Positions 13,508 to 20,927 of a DNA stretch of 29,183 nt are shown piece by piece. This DNA comes from Actinomycetes bacterium (GTDB lineage: Bacteria > Actinomycetota > Acidimicrobiia > Acidimicrobiales > Microtrichaceae). Every line of letters begins with the position of its first letter. Position 1 is the first letter of the stretch. The stretch is taken from contig JAEVZA010000248.1 of assembly GCA_023392475.1 (NCBI GenBank), forward strand, positions 1 to 29,183, read 5' to 3'. A program made the translations under genes and the position numbers. The notes under the pieces were generated by a model. That model had not been told where the DNA came from and did no database searches. It was given only the letters and a program-made list of their open reading frames with translations.

Positions 13508-14775
13508 CCGACACGGCCGACCCGGGCTACGGGACGCTGACCGACGCCAGCTTCGAGCGCTCCCGCGCCCGCATCGGCGTGCCCGTGCGCCTGCCGAACC
13601 CGCCGCACAACTTCGAGGTCACGCGCGACGGCATCCGCCACTTCGCCAACGGCTACGGCGACGACAACCCGCTCTACTGCGACGACGACCACGCGTCGGG
13701 CAGCCGGTGGGACGGCATCGTGGCGCCGCCGGCCTTCCTCTACACGATGGGCGAGGACGCCTCCCCGCGGCCGATGCCCCCGGAGAACAAGGCGGTCCTC
13801 AAGGGCGACCCGTTCGCCGGGCTCGGCTCGTACCAGGCGGTCATGGGCTTCGAGTGGTGGCGGCCGCTCCGGCTCGGCGACCGCCTCCGGTGCCTGCGGG
13901 CGCAGGTCGGCGTGCAGGACAAGCGCAGCGACTTCGGCGGCCGCAGCGCCCACGTGATGCACGACTTCATCTACGCCGACCAGCACGACCGGCTGCACGC
14001 CATCCGGCGTGGCACGTGGGTGAACACGGAGCGGAGCGCGTCGAAGGAGCGGTCGAAGGACCCGTCGAGGCAGCCGGAGCTCGCCGAGCCCTACACGCCG
14101 GAGGCGTTGGCGGAGATCGACGCCGCGTACGCGGCCGAGTGCCGGCGGGGTGCCGAACCGCGGTGGTTCGAGGACGTCGAGGTCGGTGACGTGGTCGACC
14201 CCAAGGTGAAGGGCCCGCTCACGACCACGGACGTCGTGGTGTGGCACCTCGGCTGGGGGATGCAGCTCACGCCGCCCGGCAGCTTCCGGCTGGCGTGGAA
14301 GGTGCGGCAGAAGGCGCCGGGCCTGTACCCGCCGAACTCGCTGAACGTCCCCGACACCGTCCAGCGCCTGCACTGGGAGCCCGAGCGGGCGCGGGAGCTC
14401 GGGCTGCCGACCTCCTACGACTACGGCGGGCTGCGCGAGGCGTGGCTGTGCCACCTGGTCACGGACTGGATGGGCGACGACGCGTGGCTGTGGAAGCTCG
14501 AGTGCCAGCACCGCCGCTTCAACTTCATCGGCGACGCGTCGTGGGTCACGGGCGAGGTGACCGAGCGGCGCCAGGTCGAGGTGCCCGACGGCGTCCGGAG
14601 CGAGGTCCACCTCGCCATCCGGGTGACGAACCAGCGCGGGGTCGAGACGAGCCCGGGCACCGCGGTGGTGCTGCTGCCGAGCCGCGAGCACGGCCCGGTC
14701 GTGCTGCCGTCGCCGCCGGCCGACTCCATCGCCGGGATGCTCGAGCACGAGATCGAGCGGCTGCGGGCCGACTGA
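13504..14775 (+). CDS. Double-hotdog MaoC/FAS1-DH-like hydratase
   Basis: This 423-residue protein is predicted to hydrate an enoyl-CoA or dehydrate the hydroxyacyl-CoA. The N-terminal hotdog (about 25-180) has ITRDGIRHFANGYGDDNPLY-like features: the HFANGYGDDNPLYCDDDHA stretch, then WDGIVAPPAFLY. The second hotdog (about 215-410) starts at RWFEDVEVGDVV and includes GPLTTTDVVVWHLGWG and FNFIGDASWVTGEVTERRQVE. The length fits two-domain MaoC enzymes that work after FadE in actinobacterial steroid and acyl-CoA catabolism. The conserved D-x4-H of hydratase 2 is not clear in the second half; the first half keeps GDDNPLY. ATG at 13504 overlaps the previous stop. It is the last gene of the operon. 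Confidence 0.82.
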   Translation: MTDTADPGYGTLTDASFERSRARIGVPVRLPNPPHNFEVTRDGIRHFANGYGDDNPLYCDDDHASGSRWDGIVAPPAFLYTMGEDASPRPMPPENKAVLKGDPFAGLGSYQAVMGFEWWRPLRLGDRLRCLRAQVGVQDKRSDFGGRSAHVMHDFIYADQHDRLHAIRRGTWVNTERSASKERSKDPSRQPELAEPYTPEALAEIDAAYAAECRRGAEPRWFEDVEVGDVVDPKVKGPLTTTDVVVWHLGWGMQLTPPGSFRLAWKVRQKAPGLYPPNSLNVPDTVQRLHWEPERARELGLPTSYDYGGLREAWLCHLVTDWMGDDAWLWKLECQHRRFNFIGDASWVTGEVTERRQVEVPDGVRSEVHLAIRVTNQRGVETSPGTAVVLLPSREHGPVVLPSPPADSIAGMLEHEIERLRAD

Positions 14776-14780
14776 GGGCC

Positions 14781-14802
14781 CGCCCCCCCCGCACCGGGGG
14801 CG
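14781..14802. terminator. GC hairpin between MaoC-like gene and crotonase
   Basis: CGCCCCC at 14781-14787 pairs with GGGGGCG at 14796-14802 in the 32-base gap between two convergent genes. There is no T-tract. The position suits a bidirectional terminator. Confidence 0.45.
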
Positions 14803-14807
14803 GCGTG

Positions 14808-15596
14808 TCAGCGCAGGGTGGGCGGCCCGTCGGCGGGCGGCTGGCGGAGGCGCTCCTCCGGCGGGCGGTTGCCGATGTGGGTGTAGAGCAGGCCGTTCTG
14901 CTTCGCGACCGACGGCGGCATCTCCGTGGCCTCCCAGATGGCGCGCACCGTGCCCTGGATGGCGATGGGGTCCCGGCGGGCGATCTGGGCCGCGACGTCC
15001 TGCGCCCGGGCCCGGAGCTCCGCCGTGGGGACGACCTCGGTGACGAGCCCGATCCGCTGGGCGGTGGCGGCCGTGAGGCGCTCGTCGGAGCCCATGAGGG
15101 CCCACCGCAGGACCTCGCCGAGCGGCACGCCGCGGTGCAGCATGCCGATCGGCTCGACGGCCGAGACGATGGAGCCGTTCGCGTGCGGGTCGAAGAAGGT
15201 GGCGTCCTCGCCGGCGATCACGATGTCGCACTCGTTGACCATGTACTGGCCGCCGCCGGCGCACATCGCCTGCACCGCGCACACGACGGGCTTCCACACC
15301 TTGTTGGACCGCGGTCCGAGGTAGGCGCCGGGGTCCACGTGGTTCCAGACGTTCTGGTCACGCCACCACGCGCCCTCCTTCACGTCGAGCCCGGTGCAGA
15401 AGGCCCGGTCGCCGTTGGCCCGGAGGACCGCGACGTGGACGTCGTCGGTCTCGCGGACGAACGCCCACGCGTCGCGCAGCTCCTCGCACATGGTCCGGTT
15501 GAACGCGTTCATCCGCTCGGGTCGGTCGAGCGTGATCGTCGCGACGTGCTCGTCGAGCACGACCTCGATCGTCGTGTGGTCGCCTGCCTCGGGCAC
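14808..15596 (-). CDS. Crotonase-superfamily (enoyl-CoA hydratase/isomerase-like) protein lacking the catalytic glutamates
   Basis: This is a 262-residue crotonase fold. It has ATITLDRPERMNAFN, FCTGLDV (oxyanion strand) and MCAGGGQYMVNECDIVIAGEDATF. Against the hydratase pattern GGGCE...QPE, the first Glu position is Tyr118 (GGGQY) and the second is His138 (DPH), so both catalytic glutamates of enoyl-CoA hydratase are absent. It may catalyse another crotonase reaction (isomerase, hydrolase or C-C cleavage). GTG at 15596 is chosen because a TACGAT box lies 8 bases upstream (leaderless) and the domain begins right after. It is divergent from the GntR gene across only 25 bases, so direct control by that regulator is likely. 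Confidence 0.87.
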   Translation of the reverse strand: MPEAGDHTTIEVVLDEHVATITLDRPERMNAFNRTMCEELRDAWAFVRETDDVHVAVLRANGDRAFCTGLDVKEGAWWRDQNVWNHVDPGAYLGPRSNKVWKPVVCAVQAMCAGGGQYMVNECDIVIAGEDATFFDPHANGSIVSAVEPIGMLHRGVPLGEVLRWALMGSDERLTAATAQRIGLVTEVVPTAELRARAQDVAAQIARRDPIAIQGTVRAIWEATEMPPSVAKQNGLLYTHIGNRPPEERLRQPPADGPPTLR

Positions 15597-15621
15597 GTCG
15601 GGAAATCGTAGAGTGATTTCG
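15597..15621. promoter_or_regulatory. 25-base divergent promoter/operator between crotonase and gntR
   Basis: GAAATC (15602-15607) and GATTTC (15615-15620) form a perfect 6-bp inverted repeat with a 7-base spacer. Within it lie TACGAT on the minus strand (15610-15605), 8 bases before the crotonase GTG at 15596, and TAGAGT on the plus strand (15609-15614), 7 bases before the gntR ATG at 15622. The two -10 boxes overlap by two bases, so a protein on the repeat would block both leaderless promoters. Confidence 0.6.
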
Positions 15622-16353
15622 ATGACGACCGGGACCCCCGACCGGAAGACGTACGCCGTCGTCGCGGACCAGCTCCGCCGGCAGATCCTGAGCGGCGAGC
15701 TCGCCGAGGGCGACCGGCTGCCCGTCGAGGAGGAGCTGACGGCGCAGTTCGGCATCGCGCGGACCACGCTGCGCGAGGCGCTGCGCGTCCTCGAGTCGCA
15801 GGGGCTCATCACCATCCGGCGCGGGCGCGGCGGCGGACCGATCGTGACGCACCCCGACCTGGTGCCGATCTCGATGGCGCTCGCCGCGTCGCTGCAGCTC
15901 GAGGGGACCACGCTCGCCGACCTCGACGAGGCCCGGCGGATGATCGAGCCGCAGATCGCCGGCCAGCTCGCCCGGCGCCACCGGAAGAAGGACCTCGACG
16001 CGCTGCAGGCCGCCGTCGACCGGGTCGCCGAGGCCGCGGAGCAGGACGACGCGCTGGGCTTCGGCCTCGCGGCGGCCGACGTGCACGCCGTGCTCGTCGA
16101 GTGCTCGGGGAACCGCACGCTGACGACGCTGTCGAAGCTGCTGCAGCGCATGGTGCGCGCCTACTACACGCGGAACACGGACCGCTTCGACCAGCGCCTC
16201 ATGCGCCGCGCCGTGCGCGGCTACCGCAAGCTGCTGGACCTCATCCGGGAGGGCGACGAGGCCGCCGCCGTCGCGCACTGGGACGCGACGATGCGCTACA
16301 CGATCGGCGCCCACGACCCCGACGAGCCCGTCACCGCCCTCGCCCTCGACTGA
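15622..16353 (+). CDS. GntR-family regulator, FadR subgroup (FCD domain)
   Basis: This is a 243-residue regulator. The winged helix is at about 11-78 (VVADQLRRQILSGELAEGDRLP, then EEELTAQFGIARTTLREALRVL and the wing RRGRGGGPIV). An all-helical FCD effector domain runs from about 95 to 232 and includes AAADVHAVLVECSGN, whose His is a usual metal-site residue. FCD regulators respond to organic acids or acyl-CoAs. ATG at 15622 is preferred because TAGAGT lies 7 bases upstream. An in-frame GTG at 15613 lies inside that box. The inverted repeat between it and the divergent crotonase is its likely operator. A related sequence lies at the 17644-17689 promoter. Repression relieved by an acyl-CoA or acid is inference. 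Confidence 0.92.
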   Translation: MTTGTPDRKTYAVVADQLRRQILSGELAEGDRLPVEEELTAQFGIARTTLREALRVLESQGLITIRRGRGGGPIVTHPDLVPISMALAASLQLEGTTLADLDEARRMIEPQIAGQLARRHRKKDLDALQAAVDRVAEAAEQDDALGFGLAAADVHAVLVECSGNRTLTTLSKLLQRMVRAYYTRNTDRFDQRLMRRAVRGYRKLLDLIREGDEAAAVAHWDATMRYTIGAHDPDEPVTALALD

Positions 16354-16400
16354 CCCGCCTGCACCCGAGCGGGCCGCGCCGCGCCCCTCAACCCGGTTCT

Positions 16401-16439
16401 GTCAGTGCGTTTCGTCGTCTGACGACGGAACGCACTGAC
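16401..16439. terminator. Long hairpin between convergent gntR and acyl-CoA dehydrogenase
   Basis: The arms 16401-16418 and 16422-16439 form an 18-bp stem (one T-G pair at 16412/16428) with a 3-base CTG loop. It lies in the 108-base gap between convergent genes. There is no T-tract. It is a strong candidate bidirectional terminator. Nothing else is recognisable in the gap. Confidence 0.65.
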
Positions 16440-16461
16440 GAAGCCGCACGAGAGGGGCGCG

Positions 16462-17643
16462 TCAGGAGGGTTCGCGGGGGAGGCCGAGCACGCGCTCGCC
16501 GAGGAGGTTGCGCTGGATCTCGTGCGTGCCGCCGGCGATGCGGGCCTGGCGCGTCGCGTTGAGGTCGTGGGCCACGACGTCGCCGTCGGGGTCGTCGGGC
16601 GACCACGCCGCACCCGACGGGCCGGCGATGTCGGCGATCAGCTCGGCGCACCGCTGCTCGAGCGACCCACCCGCCAGCTTCATCATCGACGCCGCGGCGG
16701 GGTGGCCGTCGCACAGCACGCCGCCGACGTAGCGGTCGCGCACCCACTCGAGCAGGCGCTCCTCGGTGACCACGCGCATCATCCGCTGCCGGAGGACGGG
16801 GTCGTCGACGCGGCCGGCCCGGACCGCGGCCCCGACGACCTGGCGACGGCGCCGCCCTCCGCCGGAGCCGCCCATGTAGCCCGACCGCTCGCCGCCGAGC
16901 GTGGCCTGCGAGACCGCCCAGCCCTCGTCGACGGCACCGAGGACGTCGTCGGGCCCGAGGCGGACGCCCTCGAGGAAGACCTCGTTGAAGTGGCGGCCAC
17001 CGGTGATGTCGACGAGGGGGCGGACGGTCACGCCCGGCGCCCGCATCGGCAGCACGAACATCGTGATCCCCGCCTGGGGCTTCGGCGCGTCGGGCTTGGT
17101 GCGGGCGAGCAGGAGCCCGTGGTCCGCCCGGGCCGCGTACGAGGACCACACCTTCTGCCCGTCGACGACCCAGCCGTCGCCGTCGGGGACGGCGCGGGTC
17201 CGCAGCGACACGAGGTCCGAGCCGGCGTCGGGCTCGGAGAACAGCTGGCACCACTGCTCGTCGGCGCGCACGAGCGGCGGGACCCAGCGGCGCTGCTGCT
17301 CCTCGGTGGCCGCTCGCAGCAGCGTCGCCAGCGCGAGGTGCATGCCGATCCGCAGCGGGCGCAGCGACGGCGCGTCGTACCGGCGGAGCTCCGACTCGAC
17401 GACCCCGTGGTGCGCCGGCGTGAGGCCGCGCCCGCCGAGCTCGACCGGCACGTGCACCGCCGCGAGGCCGGCCGCCGCCAGCTCGCGCTGCAGCGCGACC
17501 GCCCGGTCGACGAACGCCTGCTCGCCGTCGGGCGTGCGGGAGATGATGTCCTCGCGGCGGTCGTCCGCGAGGGGATCGAGCAGGTCGTAGCGGGCGGACA
17601 GGAACGCCCGCACCTCGTCGCGGAGCTGCTCCGTGCCGGTCAT
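16462..17643 (-). CDS. Acyl-CoA dehydrogenase, FadE type
   Basis: This is a 393-residue flavoprotein. Landmarks are VHVPVELGGRGLTPAHHGVVE, QLFSEPDAGSDLVSL (133-147), VVDGQKVWSSYAARADHGLLLAR, and AGGTHEIQRNLLGERVLGLPREPS at the end. The EGT-type Glu is replaced by Gly. Glu252 in LGGERSGYMGG is the likely base, at the isovaleryl-CoA/long-chain position. A Gly/Arg-rich loop (GGSGGGRRRR, 258-267) after it is unusual. ATG at 17643 has TATCGT six bases upstream, so it may be leaderless. It is divergent from a CoA ligase 46 bases away, a natural pairing for activation then dehydrogenation. It is 393 residues against 414 for the related FadE at 11169. Confidence 0.9.
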   Translation of the reverse strand: MTGTEQLRDEVRAFLSARYDLLDPLADDRREDIISRTPDGEQAFVDRAVALQRELAAAGLAAVHVPVELGGRGLTPAHHGVVESELRRYDAPSLRPLRIGMHLALATLLRAATEEQQRRWVPPLVRADEQWCQLFSEPDAGSDLVSLRTRAVPDGDGWVVDGQKVWSSYAARADHGLLLARTKPDAPKPQAGITMFVLPMRAPGVTVRPLVDITGGRHFNEVFLEGVRLGPDDVLGAVDEGWAVSQATLGGERSGYMGGSGGGRRRRQVVGAAVRAGRVDDPVLRQRMMRVVTEERLLEWVRDRYVGGVLCDGHPAAASMMKLAGGSLEQRCAELIADIAGPSGAAWSPDDPDGDVVAHDLNATRQARIAGGTHEIQRNLLGERVLGLPREPS

Positions 17644-17649
17644 GCCCGG

Positions 17650-17687
17650 ACGATAGCCCGATCCGGAAAATGGGTTAGTATTTTCGG
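17650..17687. promoter_or_regulatory. Divergent promoter/operator between FadE and CoA ligase
   Basis: Minus-strand TATCGT (17655-17650) is 6 bases before the ATG at 17643. Plus-strand TAGTAT (17676-17681) is 8 bases before the ATG at 17690. GAAAAT (17666-17671) and ATTTTC (17680-17685) form a perfect inverted repeat with an 8-base spacer that covers the plus-strand box. The outer CGGAA-N14-TTCGG (17664-17687) resembles the repeat at 11114-11137, and the A/T-rich arms resemble the gntR operator candidate. Confidence 0.5.
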
Positions 17688-17689
17688 TC

Positions 17690-19252
17690 ATGGCCGGCGC
17701 AGCACCCGCACACCCCTGGGACCGCCGGCTCGGGTTCTGGTGGATCGCGGAGGACCGACCCGAGGCGCCGGCGATCCTCGCGGGGCCCGACGGCCCGCTC
17801 ACGTACGGCGAGCTCGCCGGTCGGGCCCACCAGCTCGTCCACCTCTTCCGCTCGCTCGGCGCCGGACCGGGCGTGCCGGTGGCCGTGATGGCGGGCAACG
17901 GCACGACGCTCGTCGAGGCCTCGCTCGCGTGCCACGAGAGCGGCATGCACATGGTCCCGCTCAACACCCACCTCACGGCGCACGAGCTGTCCACGATCCT
18001 CGAGCACTCGGGTGCGGCCGTGCTCGTGGTCGATCCCCCGTTCGCCCCGCTCGTCGCGGAGCTGGGTCCGGAGCTGCGGTCGACCGTGTCGGTCCTGGCG
18101 ACGGGTGAGGTCGACGGGCTGGTGAGCCTCGAGACGGCACGGGCCGGCCACCCCACGACCACGCCACCCGACCGCTCGCCGGGCGGGCTGTTCGTCTACA
18201 CGTCGGGCACCACGGGTCGTCCGAAGGGCATCCGCCGGCCGCTCCCGGTGGGCGACGTCGGCCAGGTGGCGAACGACGCCGCCGTGTTCGGCCGGGCCTT
18301 CGACTTCCGCCCCTTCGACGGACCGATGCTGGTCTCCACCGGCATGTTCCACGGCGGGTCGCACGCCTACTACATGGCCGGGCTGAACGTCGGGCACGCC
18401 CTCGTCATCCTCGGCCGGTTCGACCCCGAGGCGACCCTGGCGGCGATCGACGAGCACCGCGTCCGCAGCGGCTACGTGGTGCCCACGCAGTTCCACCGGA
18501 TGCTGCAGCTCCCGGAGGACGTGCGCGCCCGGTACGACGTGTCGAGCCTGCACTCGGTCGTGCACTCGGCGGCGCCGTGCCCTCGGCCGCTCAAGGAGCA
18601 GATGATGCGCTGGTGGGGCCCGGTGATCTGGGAGACCTACGGCGGCGTCGAGGGCGGGGTCACCATCGCGAAGCCGCACGCCTGGCTCGAGCACCCCGGC
18701 ACCGTGGGGCGAGCGGTGCGCGGCGTGCGGCTGTCGATCCTGGACGACGACGGCGTCGAGCTCCCGCCCGGCGAGGTCGGCCACGTGTACGCGGACAACG
18801 GCGTCGGCTTCACGTACCACGACGACCCCGACGAGACGGCGAAGGCCTTCCGCGGCACGCGGTTCAGCCTCGGTGACATGGGGCGGCTGGACGAGGACGG
18901 CTTCCTCTTCCTGGCCGACCGGGCGAAGGACATGATCATCACCGGCGGCACCAACGTGTACCCGGCGGAGGTCGAGGGCGTGCTGCTCGACCACCCGGCG
19001 GTGCGCGACGTCGCGGTGCTCGGCGTGCCCGACCCCGACTGGGGCGAGACGGTGGTCGCCGTGGTGGAGCTCACCTCGCCCGACCGGGCCGACGACGGCG
19101 TCGAGGCGGAGCTCGTGGCCCACTGCCGCGAGCGCCTCGCCAGCTACAAGGTGCCCCGTCGTTGGACGTTCGCGGACGACCTGCCGCGCACCGAGGCCGG
19201 CAAGCTGTCGAAGCGCGACCTGCGCGACGGCCTGCTCGCCGGCGAGGTCTGA
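17690..19252 (+). CDS. Acyl-CoA synthetase / AMP-dependent CoA ligase
   Basis: This 520-residue ANL-family enzyme is predicted to activate a carboxylic acid with ATP and CoA via an acyl-adenylate. The P-loop YTSGTTGRPKG is at 170-180. IWETYGGVEGG is the A5-like motif, where Tyr-Gly-x-x-Glu is kept. LGDMGRLDEDGFLFLADR is A7/A8, and the catalytic lysine is Lys505 in EAGKLSKRDL. A TSTGMFHGGSH-like stretch (TGMFHGGSHAYY) binds the acid side. The ATG follows a TAGTAT box by 8 bases without a ribosome site. It is divergent from a FadE dehydrogenase. A fatty, steroid side-chain or ring-fragment acid are all possible substrates. A strong hairpin follows. Confidence 0.9.
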   Translation: MAGAAPAHPWDRRLGFWWIAEDRPEAPAILAGPDGPLTYGELAGRAHQLVHLFRSLGAGPGVPVAVMAGNGTTLVEASLACHESGMHMVPLNTHLTAHELSTILEHSGAAVLVVDPPFAPLVAELGPELRSTVSVLATGEVDGLVSLETARAGHPTTTPPDRSPGGLFVYTSGTTGRPKGIRRPLPVGDVGQVANDAAVFGRAFDFRPFDGPMLVSTGMFHGGSHAYYMAGLNVGHALVILGRFDPEATLAAIDEHRVRSGYVVPTQFHRMLQLPEDVRARYDVSSLHSVVHSAAPCPRPLKEQMMRWWGPVIWETYGGVEGGVTIAKPHAWLEHPGTVGRAVRGVRLSILDDDGVELPPGEVGHVYADNGVGFTYHDDPDETAKAFRGTRFSLGDMGRLDEDGFLFLADRAKDMIITGGTNVYPAEVEGVLLDHPAVRDVAVLGVPDPDWGETVVAVVELTSPDRADDGVEAELVAHCRERLASYKVPRRWTFADDLPRTEAGKLSKRDLRDGLLAGEV

Positions 19253-19270
19253 CCCACTCGAGTCCCCTTG

Positions 19271-19321
19271 CGTTCTGTTGAGCGCACGGAGCGCTCAGCG
19301 CTCCATGCGCTCAACAGAACG
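19271..19321. terminator. Very long hairpin between convergent CoA ligase and CMD genes
   Basis: A 51-base near-perfect palindrome: arms 19271-19295 and 19297-19321 pair along 25 positions with one C-A mismatch at 19287/19305, around C19296. It lies in the 102-base gap between convergent genes. It is a candidate bidirectional terminator without a T-tract. Nothing else is seen in the gap. Confidence 0.65.
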
Positions 19322-19354
19322 GTGGGGGAGGGTGCGGGTGCGGACGGGTCCGGG

Positions 19355-19942
19355 TCAGGCGGGCGGGGGGAGGGGCGCGGCGTCGTCGGCGGCGGGGAGC
19401 CCCCAGGTCTCGAACGCCGTGGCCAGCATCGAGTACGTCCCGACGACGAACAGCACCTCCATCGCGGGGTGCTCGCCGAGGTCCTCGACCAGCTCGTCCC
19501 ACGTGTCGGCGAGGCGGTGCTCGGCGAGCAGCTCGTCGGTGGCGCGGAGGACGAGCAGGTCCGAGCCGCCGAAGCCGTCGTTGCCGCGCGCCGCGGCCTC
19601 GACCTCCTCCGGCGTGATCCCGGCGGCCAGCGCGATGCGCACGTGCTCCCCGTACTCGAACGGCGAGCGGCGCACCTGCGCGACCCGGAGGATCGCCAGC
19701 TCCCGGAGCCGGTCGGGCAGGGTGCCGCGGAACAGCTGGAAGTTGTTGAACGCCAGGAACGCGCTGGCCAACGGAGGGTGGTGCGCGAGCATCCCGATCA
19801 CGGGGAAGTTCAGGGGGTCGTAGCGCTCGCCCGAGCCGGCGCGGGGCACCTGCTCGCCCGGGATGCCGAGCAGCACCCCGAAGGTGTCGTACTCCTCGGG
19901 GCCCCACTGGTCGGGGCGGAGCGCGGGGAAGCGCTGGCTCAC
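19355..19942 (-). CDS. Carboxymuconolactone decarboxylase-family protein
   Basis: This is a 195-residue all-helical protein. The CMD core is at about 48-125: GMLAHHPPLASAFLAFNNFQLF, RELAILRVAQVRRSPFEYGEHVRIALAAG and TPEEVEAAARG. The usual Glu/His pair appears as Glu96 and His100 (FEYGEH). The AhpD-type CxxC is absent, so peroxidase activity is unlikely. GTG at 19942 overlaps the upstream SDR stop (GTGA). It is the last gene of the P450-ferredoxin-SDR-CMD operon. Members of this group commonly accompany SDR/P450 catabolic operons in actinobacteria, with unproven function. The C-terminus is Pro/Ala rich. Confidence 0.85.
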   Translation of the reverse strand: MSQRFPALRPDQWGPEEYDTFGVLLGIPGEQVPRAGSGERYDPLNFPVIGMLAHHPPLASAFLAFNNFQLFRGTLPDRLRELAILRVAQVRRSPFEYGEHVRIALAAGITPEEVEAAARGNDGFGGSDLLVLRATDELLAEHRLADTWDELVEDLGEHPAMEVLFVVGTYSMLATAFETWGLPAADDAAPLPPPA

Positions 19943-20697
19943 GTGTTGCGACCTCCGTTGACGCCGATGACCTGGCCCGTGATGTACGACGACTCGTCCT
20001 GGCAGAGGAACACGCACGCGTTGGCGATGTCCTCGGGCACCCCCACGCGGCGGACCGGCGTGCGGGTCACGGCGTCGTCCACGCCGCCGGGGCCCAGGCG
20101 CCCCCGCTCGGCGTCGGCCCGGAGCATCGGCGTGTCGATGAAGCCGGGCGGGATGGTGTTGACCGTGATGCCGTCGGGCCCGTGCTCCAGCGCGAGGGAC
20201 TTCGTGAGCCCGACGACGGCGCTCTTCGCGGCGACGTAGCCCGACAGGTACGGCTGGCCGCCGTGCGTGCTCGAGGACGAGATGTTCACGACGCGGCCCC
20301 AGCCCGCCTCGACCATGTCGGGGATCACGACCTGGCAGAGGTGGAACGTGCCGGTCAGGTTCACGTCGAGGACGCCGTGCCACTCCTCGGGGGTGATGTC
20401 GAGGAAGCGCCGGAACAGCGGGCGGCCGGCGTTGTTCACGAGGATCAGCGGTGGGCCGAGCTCGGTGCGGACCTGACCGACCGCGCCCTCGACCGCGGCG
20501 CGGTCGGTCACGTCGCAGCGGACGCCCACCACGCGGTGGCCGAGCCCGCGGAGCCGCTCGACCTGCTCGTCGAGCGCCTCGGGCTGGACGTCGAGCACGG
20601 CGACGGCGGTGCCGCGCGCTGCGAGCGCCTCGGTGATCGCGAGGCCGATGCCCGACGCACCGCCGGTCACGATCGCTGCGGTGCCCTCGAACGGCAT
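19939..20697 (-). CDS. Short-chain dehydrogenase/reductase
   Basis: This is a 252-residue classical SDR. TGGASGIG is at 11-18, Asp36 (VLDVQ) suggests NAD(H) preference, and NNAG is at 88-91. Serines 140-142 and YVAAK (Tyr154/Lys158) form the active site, and IPPGFIDTPM replaces the usual NPG/SPG. ATG at 20697 has AGGGAG about 6 bases upstream. The gene lies 29 bases after the ferredoxin and overlaps the CMD gene. An alcohol made by the P450 is the natural candidate substrate, giving a ketone or aldehyde; that is inferred from operon context. Confidence 0.9.
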   Translation of the reverse strand: MPFEGTAAIVTGGASGIGLAITEALAARGTAVAVLDVQPEALDEQVERLRGLGHRVVGVRCDVTDRAAVEGAVGQVRTELGPPLILVNNAGRPLFRRFLDITPEEWHGVLDVNLTGTFHLCQVVIPDMVEAGWGRVVNISSSSTHGGQPYLSGYVAAKSAVVGLTKSLALEHGPDGITVNTIPPGFIDTPMLRADAERGRLGPGGVDDAVTRTPVRRVGVPEDIANACVFLCQDESSYITGQVIGVNGGRNT

Positions 20698-20726
20698 GGA
20701 CGGCTCCCTCGGTCGGTCGGCTTCGG

Positions 20727-20927
20727 TCAGCCGGGTTCGGCGACGATCAGGATCGCGCCGCTCGGGCATTCGTCGACCGCCTGTCGCGCCCGGCCCTCGA
20801 GCTCGGTGGGCACCTCGTCGACGAGCACCTCGGCGTAGCCGCCGGCGCCGATCGCGAACACGCTCGGGCAGGTCTCGACGCAGGCGCCGTGGCCCGCGCA
20901 GCAGTCCTCGTCGACCCGGAGCCTCAC
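20727..20927 (-). CDS. [3Fe-4S]-type P450 ferredoxin
   Basis: This 66-residue ferredoxin has the size and pattern of P450-associated ferredoxins. Cys10, Cys16 and Cys54 are the probable cluster ligands (CCAGHGACVETCP and DECPSGAI). His13 stands where a fourth cysteine would be, and Cys20 precedes Pro21. GTG at 20927 overlaps the P450 stop codon (GTGA), so the electron carrier is made together with its P450. It would pass electrons from a reductase to the haem. No ferredoxin reductase is encoded in the window, so a shared one elsewhere is implied. Confidence 0.92.
   Translation of the reverse strand: MRLRVDEDCCAGHGACVETCPSVFAIGAGGYAEVLVDEVPTELEGRARQAVDECPSGAILIVAEPG

Noticed and set aside
16401..16439. 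Palindrome as an IS or attachment site
   Set aside because: There is no repeat copy elsewhere in the window, no adjacent integrase or transposase, and its position between convergent stops fits a terminator.
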